A stretch of 64,000 nt of DNA from Neobacillus bataviensis (lineage in GTDB: Bacteria > Bacillota > Bacilli > Bacillales_B > DSM-18226), in NCBI RefSeq assembly GCF_019969725.1, contig NZ_JAHXYW010000001.1, positions 930,001 through 994,000 of the forward strand, read 5' to 3'. The notes under the pieces are model-generated. The model worked only from the letters and a program-made list of their open reading frames with translations, was not told the origin of the DNA and did no database searches. Within the stretch, counting starts at the first letter, position 1. The number at the start of each line of letters is the position of its first letter. Positions 39,094-47,834 of this stretch are shown here, in pieces. A program made the translations under genes and the position numbers.

Positions 39094-40443
39094 CTACACC
39101 TTCTTTCTTAAAGCTGCAATATAAAATCCATCAGATCCAAATTCCTGAGGAAAAATTTGTAAATCAAAGCCGGTAATCAACGGCTGAACGGCTTCAGGCA
39201 TCCTATCTTTAAAAGAAAAATCCCCTTCAAATTCTTGATTATTTTCTAAAAATGTTTTGACTGTATTTTCATTTTCTTCTTTATCAACGGTGCATGTACT
39301 ATATACCAGAATGCCGCCTTTTTTCAATAAAGGAGCAACGGAGGTTAACAGATTTTGTTGAATGGTACTTAATCGTTCTAAATCTTTTTCGGTTTTCGTA
39401 TATTTCATATCTGGTTTTCTTCTCATTACCCCAAGGCCAGAGCAAGGAGCATCAAGAAGAATTCGATGGAAAGATTCATTGTTAAATTTTTCTTGTAAAT
39501 GTCTTGAATCAGAGACATTTGTTTTTATATTTGATAATCCTAAACGGCGGGCATTATCATTAATTAATTTAACCTTGTGCTGGTGAAGATCAACGGAAAT
39601 CACTTCACCCGTATTATTTAGTTTTTCAGCAATATGCGTGCTTTTTCCTCCAGGAGCTGCACACGCATCAAGGACAAATTCTCCTTCGGATGCACCTAGT
39701 GCATAGGTCGCAAGCATCGAGCTCTCGTCTTGAATCGTAAACATTCCATATTTAAAGGCAATGGTAGAAGCTAAGTTTCCCTTTAATGACCTTATCGCCT
39801 CAGGAATGATTGGGCTTTTTTCAATTTGAAACCCATCTTCCTCAAGCAGCGAAACACATTCATCTCTAGAAATCTTTGTAAGATTAACTCGTGCTGTTTG
39901 CATAGGCGCTGTTAAGTTAATTTCACACATTTCTTTTGTTTTATCATAACCAAATTGATTCACCCATCTATTCACAAGCCAAAAAGGGTGGCTGGTCTCG
40001 AGTGAAAGACGTTCAATAGGATCAACCACTTCACTTAATGCAGGGATTCCTTCTCTTTGAATACTACGAAGCACTCCGTTTACCAGACTGGCTATCCCTT
40101 TATGCCCGCGTTTTTTGGCAATTTCTACCGCCTCAAAAATGGCGGCCCGGTCAGGTATTTTATCAAGGTAAACCATTTGATAAAGAGTCATTCTTAGTAA
40201 ATGATGAATCCAATCCGCTAATTTCTTATTATCTTTGACAAATGGCTTTAAATAGTAATCCAGAGCCATTCTCCTTTGCAATGTTCCATATGTCAATTCA
40301 GTAAGTAATCCGACATCTTTTGGAGATAATTCGTTTTTTTCTATGGTGGTATTTAGCAGCAAATTGCTATATGAATGGTTTTTCTCAATGGTTGTCAAAA
40401 GATCCATTGCGGTTTCGCGAACATTGTTTTTCTTTGATGTCAT
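39094..40443 (-). CDS. rsmB: 16S rRNA (cytosine-967-C5)-methyltransferase RsmB
   Basis: RsmB methylates C967 of 16S rRNA. The 449 residues comprise an N-terminal NusB-like RNA-binding domain (about 1-140), a linker, and the SAM-dependent domain. Visible: VLDACAAPGGKSTHIAEKL (about residue 255), DAPCSGLGVMRRKPDMKYT (Cys of motif IV, about 330), and the catalytic Cys in LVYSTCTVDKEENE (about 383). It is one base from fmt, in the def-fmt-rsmB-rlmN-prpC-prkC run. Confidence 0.97.
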   Translation of the reverse strand: MTSKKNNVRETAMDLLTTIEKNHSYSNLLLNTTIEKNELSPKDVGLLTELTYGTLQRRMALDYYLKPFVKDNKKLADWIHHLLRMTLYQMVYLDKIPDRAAIFEAVEIAKKRGHKGIASLVNGVLRSIQREGIPALSEVVDPIERLSLETSHPFWLVNRWVNQFGYDKTKEMCEINLTAPMQTARVNLTKISRDECVSLLEEDGFQIEKSPIIPEAIRSLKGNLASTIAFKYGMFTIQDESSMLATYALGASEGEFVLDACAAPGGKSTHIAEKLNNTGEVISVDLHQHKVKLINDNARRLGLSNIKTNVSDSRHLQEKFNNESFHRILLDAPCSGLGVMRRKPDMKYTKTEKDLERLSTIQQNLLTSVAPLLKKGGILVYSTCTVDKEENENTVKTFLENNQEFEGDFSFKDRMPEAVQPLITGFDLQIFPQEFGSDGFYIAALRKKV

Positions 40444-40444
40444 G

Positions 40445-41389
40445 TTATTCTCCTAGTAGGCTGCCTAGTGAAATTTTTGAGCCTGCTCCTCTTAAAAATT
40501 GTTCACTCATCATTTTCGTTTTTCCAGAAGGCTGAAGTTCAAGGATTTTAATAGAGGTATCATTCCCAGTACTCACTGTAATGCCATCTGATTCTAGTTT
40601 TACAATGGTTCCAGGCACTTGGCTCTTTATACCTAAAACCTTTTCTGCACGCCAAATTTTTAATACTTGTCCATCCATCGTCGTAAAAGCAACAGGCCAA
40701 GGGTTTAATCCGCGAATATGATTGTATATATCTTCCCCGGTTTTCCCCCAGTCAATCTTTTCCTGTTCTCGTTTAATATTCGCAGCGAAGGTCGCTTCTC
40801 CATCATTTTGCGGAATTGGTTTAAGTTTTCCATCCAATAATAACGGTAATGTTTCTGAGAGCAGCTTTGCTCCCGCCTTACTTAACTTATCATGGAGCGT
40901 ACCAACATTGTCATCTTCCGCGATAGGCACTTCTACTGACTTTAAAATATCTCCTGCATCTAGTTTCTCTACCATATACATGATGGTTATTCCTGTTTTC
41001 TTTTTCCCTTGCATAATCGCATAGTGGATAGGCGCTCCGCCGCGCAATTCTGGAAGAAGGGAAGCATGAACATTAATACAGCCATGTGCAGGGGCTTCTA
41101 ACAGCTTCTTTGGCAGAATTTGGCCAAAGGCAGCCGTTACAATTAAATCTGGGTTTAGTGAGAGGATCTTTTGAAGCTCTTCTTCCTGACGGATTTTTTC
41201 CGGCTGAAAGACGGGAATCCCTTGTTTTAAGGCTTCCACCTTTACTGGAGGAGGTGTTAAAACTTTTTTTCTTCCTACCGGCCGATCTGGCTGGGTCACA
41301 ACCCCAATTACTTCATACCCATCCGCAAGTATTTGTCTAAGTACCGGAACGGAAAAATCAGGTGTCCCCATAAAAACAATTTTGGTCAT
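40445..41389 (-). CDS. fmt: methionyl-tRNA formyltransferase
   Basis: Fmt formylates initiator Met-tRNA using 10-formyl-THF. In 314 residues the N-terminal hydrolase domain begins [20 protein letters not shown] and includes [20 protein letters not shown] (catalytic Asn and His, about residues 105-124) and KLDAGDIL. The C-terminal OB-like domain (about 205-314) includes [15 protein letters not shown]. Its ATG overlaps the def stop (ATGA), coupling formylation with deformylation. Confidence 0.97.
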   Translation of the reverse strand: MTKIVFMGTPDFSVPVLRQILADGYEVIGVVTQPDRPVGRKKVLTPPPVKVEALKQGIPVFQPEKIRQEEELQKILSLNPDLIVTAAFGQILPKKLLEAPAHGCINVHASLLPELRGGAPIHYAIMQGKKKTGITIMYMVEKLDAGDILKSVEVPIAEDDNVGTLHDKLSKAGAKLLSETLPLLLDGKLKPIPQNDGEATFAANIKREQEKIDWGKTGEDIYNHIRGLNPWPVAFTTMDGQVLKIWRAEKVLGIKSQVPGTIVKLESDGITVSTGNDTSIKILELQPSGKTKMMSEQFLRGAGSKISLGSLLGE

Positions 41390-41871
41390 TCACTTTCTAC
41401 TCCTTTTAACTCATCTTCCTCAAGGTATCTTGATACTTTTGTGGTGAATAATATCCCATCAAGATGGTCGATTTCATGCTGAATGGCTCTAGCAAGAAAC
41501 TCCTCTGCTTCTAGCGTGTAATGTCTCCCTTTCCGATCGAGAGCTTCTATTTTTACATAATTTGGTCTGGTAACTTCACCATATAATCCTGGAAAGCTTA
41601 GACATCCTTCTGGTCCTGTTTGCTCTCCTGATGTAGATAAAATCCGAGGATTAATCATTTCGATGGTTCCTAACTCATCATCAATATCAACGATTGCAAT
41701 TCTAGCATTTAAGCCTATTTGCGGGGCAGCAAGTCCAACCCCATCATATTCAATCATCGTGTCGTACATATCATCAAGCACTTTCGCTAGCTTTCGGTCA
41801 AACTTGTCTACTTCTTGGCATTTTAGCTCGAGAATGTCGGCAGGATAAGTCACAATTTTTCGTATTGCCAA
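41386..41871 (-). CDS. def: peptide deformylase
   Basis: Def removes the N-formyl group from new proteins using a bound metal ion. The start is TTG at 41871, seven bases after TTGGAGG, giving (M)[17 protein letters not shown] and 161 residues; the ATG farther upstream lies before the Shine-Dalgarno and is unlikely. The three motifs are [10 protein letters not shown] (about residue 43), [11 protein letters not shown] (metal Cys about 89) and [12 protein letters not shown] (metal His pair about 131 and 135). It overlaps fmt by four bases. Confidence 0.96.
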   Translation of the reverse strand: MAIRKIVTYPADILELKCQEVDKFDRKLAKVLDDMYDTMIEYDGVGLAAPQIGLNARIAIVDIDDELGTIEMINPRILSTSGEQTGPEGCLSFPGLYGEVTRPNYVKIEALDRKGRHYTLEAEEFLARAIQHEIDHLDGILFTTKVSRYLEEDELKGVESE

Positions 41872-41926
41872 AGCTTTTCCTCCAATATTTATCATGGGTA
41901 TGGTTTTTATTTTATTTTTTCCACTA

Positions 41927-44338
41927 TTACATTAAGATAAACGGGTTTACGTCAATCGAAACCTGAAGCCCTTTTGCTGCATCCTTTTGATGCTGGTCAA
42001 GAATGATCTTTAGTGCCGCATTCAGGTTCGGTTCCCGCTTGTATTTTATCAGACATTGATAGCGATATCTATTATTTATCCTTGGTATGGGCGATGCTGC
42101 TGGCCCAAGTACAACTGCTTCGTTTGAAACCTGTGAGCGGACATAGTTCACAATCTTTTCCGTCGCTGCTACAACTGTCATAAGCTGCTCATGACTGACA
42201 GTGATCAATGACAGATAATAAAAGGGCGGATAATGATGCAATTTTCGTATCATCATCTCACGTTGATAAAAAAGGTCATAGTCTTGCTTACCGGCAAGTT
42301 CAATACTGTAATGCTCAGGCGTATAGGTTTGAATAATTACCTCCCCAGGCAATTGATGCCGGCCAGCCCTTCCGCTGACTTGTGTTAACAATTGGAATGT
42401 TTTTTCCGAGGACCTAAAATCCGGCAAATGAAGCATCGTATCGGCGGAAAGAACCCCAACAAGTGTTATATTAGGAAAATCTAAACCTTTGGCAATCATT
42501 TGGGTCCCTAGTAAAATATCAGCCTTTCCATCCTGAAAATCCTTTAATAACCGTTCATGCGACCCCTTTTTCCCAGTTGTATCGACATCCATACGAATGA
42601 CCTTTGCTTCAGGCAATATTTTCCCCAGCTCATCCTCCACCTTTTGTGTCCCCGTTCCAAAATAGCGGATATACTCACTTGAGCACTCGGGACAGACCTT
42701 TGGAACATAGGTTTCGTAACCACAGTAATGACATTTCATTTGCCCGCCGGCACGATGGTAGGTAAGGGAGATGTCACAGTTCGGGCAATTTACCACATAT
42801 CCGCAATCCCTGCACATAACGAAGGAGGAATGTCCGCGTTTATTTAAAAATAAAACAGACTGCTGTTTTTTCTCAATCCGGTCTTTTAACATCTCAAAAA
42901 GCTTTCGAGAGAACATCGAACGATTCCCTGAGCGAAGCTCTTCCCGCATATCAATGATCTCAACAGAAGGAAGCGTCTGCTTATTCATCCGAGATGGAAG
43001 CGTTAAAAGCTGGTACACCTTTTTTTGCGACCTGGCAAACGATTCAAGAGACGGAGTGGCACTTCCTAATACGATTGGACAGTTATAGGTCTTTGCCCTT
43101 TCGATTGCCACCTCCTTTGCATGATAACGCGGCATTTCCTCTTGTTTATAGCTCGTTTCATGCTCTTCATCAATAATGATGATGCCAAGATTTTCAAATG
43201 GGGCAAAAATGGCTGACCTGGCCCCGACTACCACCTTTACTTCTTTACGCTGAATTTTTCGCCATTCATCATATTTTTCCCCGGCAGACAACCCGCTGTG
43301 CAACACTGCAACCAAATCGCCAAATCTTCCTTTAAACCGATTTACCATTTGCGGTGTGAGAGATATTTCCGGGACAAGAACAATTGCTTCCTGACCTTTT
43401 TCAATGACCTGTTGAATCGATTGAAGGTATATTTCTGTCTTGCCGCTTCCTGTTACACCATAAAGTAAAAATACCTCATGACTATTTGTTTCGATAGCAT
43501 TCAGAACCGGTGCAATGGCCTTCGTTTGATCCTCAGTTAATGGCAGGGCTCGAGTTCGTTCAAAAATTCGATTTTCATATGGATCGCGATAAACCTCCAT
43601 CTCACTCTCTGTCAGCAGATTCTTATCAATCAAGGCTTTAACAGTTACAGATGAGATGTTAAGGTTTGCAACAAGTTGACTTAATTCGATGGCGTTATTC
43701 TGCTCTAGAAAAAAGGCAAGAACTTTTTTTTGTTTTTCTGCATTTCCGGGTAAACGGTCCATTTCTTCTTTTAACGTATCAGGTGGAACATGCGGCTGAA
43801 CATATCTTACTTTTTTTTTCTTGACCCTTTCCTTAACCTCGTAAATAACTTCGAGATGCCCCTTTGCTGATTCCCGTTGAAGAAGTGAAACGATTCCACT
43901 TTTTAATGCTTCCTCCCAATTCAGCATTCCATTATGTTTAAAATAAGAGTGAAGCCCTTCAGGTAAATCTGATATTACAGCACCCGGAGCAAGCTTTACC
44001 TTTTTTTCATATTTTGCTTTTAATGCCGCTGGCAGCATGGCCTGGTAGGCAAATATTTTAAAGCAAAGAGTATTTTCCGTTAACCAGTTTCCAAGCTCTA
44101 ATAATTCTTGATTTAAAACGGGCTTAAGGTCCATAGGCTCAATGATTTCCCGGAGCTGATTAAATTCTGATTCAGCTTTTATTTCCGTAACAAAACCTTG
44201 AATATTCCTTGGTCCAAATGGAACAACGACTCTCATCCCAGGCTGGATTGTTTCCCTCCATCGCTCCGGGATGAGATAATCGAAGGCTTTATCCGTTTGT
44301 TTAGTTGGCACATCAACGATTACAGCAGCAATTTCCAT
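41927..44338 (-). CDS. priA: primosomal protein N' (replication restart helicase PriA)
   Basis: PriA reloads the replisome at repaired forks. In 803 residues the N-terminal 3'-OH-binding and winged-helix domains are followed by the helicase core: Walker A LYGVTGSGKTEIYLQ (about residue 293), DEEHETSYKQ (about 393), and QMIAKGLDFPNITLVGV. The zinc-binding insert has eight cysteines (CRDCGYVVNCPNC...CHYCGYET...CPECSSEYI, about residues 520-565). It lies between coaBC and def, one base after coaBC. Confidence 0.97.
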   Translation of the reverse strand: MEIAAVIVDVPTKQTDKAFDYLIPERWRETIQPGMRVVVPFGPRNIQGFVTEIKAESEFNQLREIIEPMDLKPVLNQELLELGNWLTENTLCFKIFAYQAMLPAALKAKYEKKVKLAPGAVISDLPEGLHSYFKHNGMLNWEEALKSGIVSLLQRESAKGHLEVIYEVKERVKKKKVRYVQPHVPPDTLKEEMDRLPGNAEKQKKVLAFFLEQNNAIELSQLVANLNISSVTVKALIDKNLLTESEMEVYRDPYENRIFERTRALPLTEDQTKAIAPVLNAIETNSHEVFLLYGVTGSGKTEIYLQSIQQVIEKGQEAIVLVPEISLTPQMVNRFKGRFGDLVAVLHSGLSAGEKYDEWRKIQRKEVKVVVGARSAIFAPFENLGIIIIDEEHETSYKQEEMPRYHAKEVAIERAKTYNCPIVLGSATPSLESFARSQKKVYQLLTLPSRMNKQTLPSVEIIDMREELRSGNRSMFSRKLFEMLKDRIEKKQQSVLFLNKRGHSSFVMCRDCGYVVNCPNCDISLTYHRAGGQMKCHYCGYETYVPKVCPECSSEYIRYFGTGTQKVEDELGKILPEAKVIRMDVDTTGKKGSHERLLKDFQDGKADILLGTQMIAKGLDFPNITLVGVLSADTMLHLPDFRSSEKTFQLLTQVSGRAGRHQLPGEVIIQTYTPEHYSIELAGKQDYDLFYQREMMIRKLHHYPPFYYLSLITVSHEQLMTVVAATEKIVNYVRSQVSNEAVVLGPAASPIPRINNRYRYQCLIKYKREPNLNAALKIILDQHQKDAAKGLQVSIDVNPFILM

Positions 44339-44339
44339 T

Positions 44340-45548
44340 TCATTTCATATCCTTCAGAAGTGAAGTTGTTTCTTCAATAATTTTTTCGGCCACCGCTGTT
44401 TTTGACATCATCGGTAATGTTGCAACGGAGCCATCCCGTTTAAATAATGTAACAATGTTGGTATCCGTTCCAAAACCGGCGCCTTCTGTTTTGACATTAT
44501 TGGCAACAATCATATCCGCATTTTTCGTTGCCAATTTCTTGCGTGCATATTCTTCTACGTTATCTGTTTCAGCAGCAAACCCAATAAGCAACTGATGCTT
44601 CTTCCTTTGGCCGAGTTCAAATAATATATCCTTCGTTCTCTCTAATTCAATGCTCGAGTCTCCGTCCTTCTTTTTCACTTTATGGTCAAAAGTTGTTTTA
44701 GGGCGATAGTCGGCAACGGCTGCTGTTTTAATTACGATATCAGCTAGTTCATAAAAGCTGAGAACAGCATCGTACATTTCTTCTGCACTTTCTACCCTCA
44801 CTACATTTATTCCAGCTGGTGCAGGAATTTGTACTGGACCTGATACCAAGATAACTTCGGCACCTTGCTTTTTTGCTTCTTCAGCAAGAGCATATCCCAT
44901 TTTTCCGCTAGAGTGGTTTGAAATAAAGCGGACAGGATCAATTTTCTCTCGTGTGGGTCCCGCCGTTACGATAACCTTCTTACCATTAAGTGGTTTTATT
45001 TCTTTTTTTGTAAAAAACTCTCCCACCAATTCAACTATTTTTTCAGGCTCTTCCAAACGCCCTTTTCCGATATAACCGCAAGCCAGAAACCCTTCACTCG
45101 GTTCAATAAATTGATAGCCGTATTGGGCTAAAATCGATATATTATTTTTCACCGCCGGATGGTCGTACATATGTACATTCATGGCTGGGGCAATCCAGAC
45201 TGGTGCCGTTGCAGCAAGCAGGGTAGTTGTAATCATATTATCGGCAATACCACCAGCAAGTTTTGCAATCGTATTGGCTGTTGCAGGAGCAACGAGGATA
45301 AGATCGGCCCAGTCTGCAAGGTCAATATGGGCGATTACCTGCGGATTTTTTTCATCAAAGGTATCGGTATAAACCTCATTTCTAGATAATGCCTGGAAGG
45401 TTAATGTGGTAACAAATTTAGAAGCCGATTCGCTTAAAATCACTTTTACTTGCGCCCCTGCTTGTACTAGCTTACTGGTCAATGCCACTGCCTTATAGAC
45501 TGCAATACCTCCGGTCACACATAGTAGTATTTTTTTTTCATTTAGCAT
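44340..45548 (-). CDS. coaBC: bifunctional phosphopantothenoylcysteine decarboxylase / phosphopantothenate--cysteine ligase
   Basis: CoaBC performs two consecutive steps of coenzyme A synthesis. In 402 residues the N-terminal CoaC flavoprotein domain (about 1-185) shows ILLCVTGGIAVYKAVAL, the PAMNVHMYDHPAVK block and the active Cys in GFLACGYIGKGRLEEPE (about residue 157). The C-terminal CoaB domain has VIVTAGPTREKIDPVRFISN (about 192), NHSSGKMGYALAEEA and KTAAVADYRPK (about 276). It is followed directly by priA. Confidence 0.97.
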   Translation of the reverse strand: MLNEKKILLCVTGGIAVYKAVALTSKLVQAGAQVKVILSESASKFVTTLTFQALSRNEVYTDTFDEKNPQVIAHIDLADWADLILVAPATANTIAKLAGGIADNMITTTLLAATAPVWIAPAMNVHMYDHPAVKNNISILAQYGYQFIEPSEGFLACGYIGKGRLEEPEKIVELVGEFFTKKEIKPLNGKKVIVTAGPTREKIDPVRFISNHSSGKMGYALAEEAKKQGAEVILVSGPVQIPAPAGINVVRVESAEEMYDAVLSFYELADIVIKTAAVADYRPKTTFDHKVKKKDGDSSIELERTKDILFELGQRKKHQLLIGFAAETDNVEEYARKKLATKNADMIVANNVKTEGAGFGTDTNIVTLFKRDGSVATLPMMSKTAVAEKIIEETTSLLKDMK

Positions 45549-45619
45549 GTTTAAACCCCCACTTCAAATCCAACACATTTCATCTCTTTCATTATGCTAG
45601 AATATAAGCCATTTTTCAA

Positions 45620-45654
45620 AATAAAAAAGGCTGACCGTTAAGGTGTTAGCCCTT
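45620..45654 (-). terminator. probable terminator after rpoZ
   Basis: AAGGGCTAACACC pairs imperfectly with GGTCAGCCTT and is followed by TTTTTATTTT on the minus strand, about 35 bases after the rpoZ stop and 70 before coaBC. Confidence 0.65.
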
Positions 45655-45687
45655 CCAAAGTCACGCCTTCATTAAGTCTTCATTTTT

Positions 45688-45906
45688 TTACTCAGCAGGA
45701 GTTTCTGCTTTCTTCGCAATCCGATAAGTCAGCTCGCCGCTGTAAATTTCCTCTAGTGCTTTGCCAACATATTTATAAGAAACATACTTCGGCAATCTTT
45801 CATCTCTTGCTTGGGACATCGCGCGGGCACGCTTCGCGGCAACCGATACAAGCGAGTATTTTGAATCAATTTTTTCAAGCAAAGAATCAATAGAAGGATA
45901 TAACAT
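45688..45906 (-). CDS. rpoZ: DNA-directed RNA polymerase omega subunit
   Basis: Omega helps fold and stabilise the beta' subunit. The ATG at 45906, with GGAGG nine bases upstream, begins [20 protein letters not shown], 72 residues. The helix [12 protein letters not shown] and the block [19 protein letters not shown] are typical. The tail [11 protein letters not shown] is a few residues longer than in B. subtilis. Only one base separates it from the gmk stop, so the two are coupled. Confidence 0.95.
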   Translation of the reverse strand: MLYPSIDSLLEKIDSKYSLVSVAAKRARAMSQARDERLPKYVSYKYVGKALEEIYSGELTYRIAKKAETPAE

Positions 45907-45907
45907 T

Positions 45908-46797
<890 letters not shown>

Positions 46798-46857
46798 GGT
46801 AATCATCCAATCATCAATAATATATTTTGACCGTGTCAAACTGTTTCTAAACAAGGC

Positions 46858-47736
46858 CTATTCGATATTTTGAACCTGCTCTTTTAACTTCTCGAGTAAG
46901 CTTTTCATTTCAACCACCATTTTGGCAATATTTGAATCATTTGCCTTCGATCCAATTGTATTTGCTTCTCTGTTCATCTCCTGAACGAGAAAATCCAGTT
47001 TTCTTCCGATGGGTTCCTGGTCGGTTAAGGCTTGCAAAAATTGTTGGATATGGCTCTTTAATCTTGTAATTTCCTCATTAATGTCAGCCTTATCGGCAAA
47101 AACAGCTACTTCCGTTAAAATCCTGGTTTCATCTAATTGTCCATTCACGAATTCCACCATTCTTTTTGTTAAGCGCTCTTTAAACGACTGAACAACAAGA
47201 GGTGCAAATTTCTGAAGTTCAAAAATAATTGATTCCAATTGGGAGATGATCGCAATTAAATCTTTTTTTATTTCTTCCCCTTCAGAAGTCCGCATTTGTT
47301 TCAATAAAAGTACTGCTTCCTCCGTTGCGGCAAGGACTAAATTTTCTAAATCCTCATTCCCAGCTTCACTTTCTTCAATATGTATAAGATCCGAACGATT
47401 TAGCAAATCCTGAAGTGTTACTGTACCTTCAATACCATACTTTCCATGTACTTCCTTGATAAATTGATAATATTCTTCAATTAGCTTCCAATCAACATGG
47501 AGTTTCCTGGTTACAGCACCTTCGCCCTCTAAGCTTACATAAACTTCTACTCTTCCACGGCGAATATGCTGATTGAGCTTCTTCTTGATTTTATCTTCTA
47601 TTTTTAAAAGCTGTCTTGGCATGCGAATATTCATTTCACAAAATCGGTGATTTACCGTTTTTACCTCAACGTTCACTGAGAAAGAACCTGAATCAGCCTT
47701 CCCTCTTCCAAAGCCTGTCATACTTATAACCATCAT
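46858..47736 (-). CDS. yicC: YicC family endoribonuclease (YloC)
   Basis: YicC proteins are recently recognised RNA endonucleases. The first ATG after a weak Shine-Dalgarno (47736; the next at 47733 fits equally) gives about 292 residues starting near MVISMTGFGRGKAD, the family signature. An N-terminal YicC domain with NVEVKTVNHRFCEMNIRMPR is followed by helical regions and the conserved C-terminal DUF1732 part, LDFLVQEMNREANTIGSKAN then DSNIAKMVVEMKSLLEKLKEQVQNIE in two segments. It begins the remA-gmk-rpoZ group. Confidence 0.94.
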   Translation of the reverse strand: MMVISMTGFGRGKADSGSFSVNVEVKTVNHRFCEMNIRMPRQLLKIEDKIKKKLNQHIRRGRVEVYVSLEGEGAVTRKLHVDWKLIEEYYQFIKEVHGKYGIEGTVTLQDLLNRSDLIHIEESEAGNEDLENLVLAATEEAVLLLKQMRTSEGEEIKKDLIAIISQLESIIFELQKFAPLVVQSFKERLTKRMVEFVNGQLDETRILTEVAVFADKADINEEITRLKSHIQQFLQALTDQEPIGRKLDFLVQEMNREANTIGSKANDSNIAKMVVEMKSLLEKLKEQVQNIE

Positions 47737-47786
47737 TTGCACATCCAATCTTTGAAAAAATGATCGGTTCTAAAAACTTAAATAAA

Positions 47787-47819
47787 CACAAAAGGTAATA
47801 GAGGGTTCTATTACCTTTT
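47787..47819 (-). terminator. terminator of the calcium ATPase gene
   Basis: A 12-base perfect stem AAAAGGTAATAG / CTATTACCTTTT with a six-base loop (47790-47819) begins 15 bases after the ATPase stop on the minus strand, followed by GTGTTTATTT. Confidence 0.85.
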
Positions 47820-47834
47820 GGATTATAACATACT

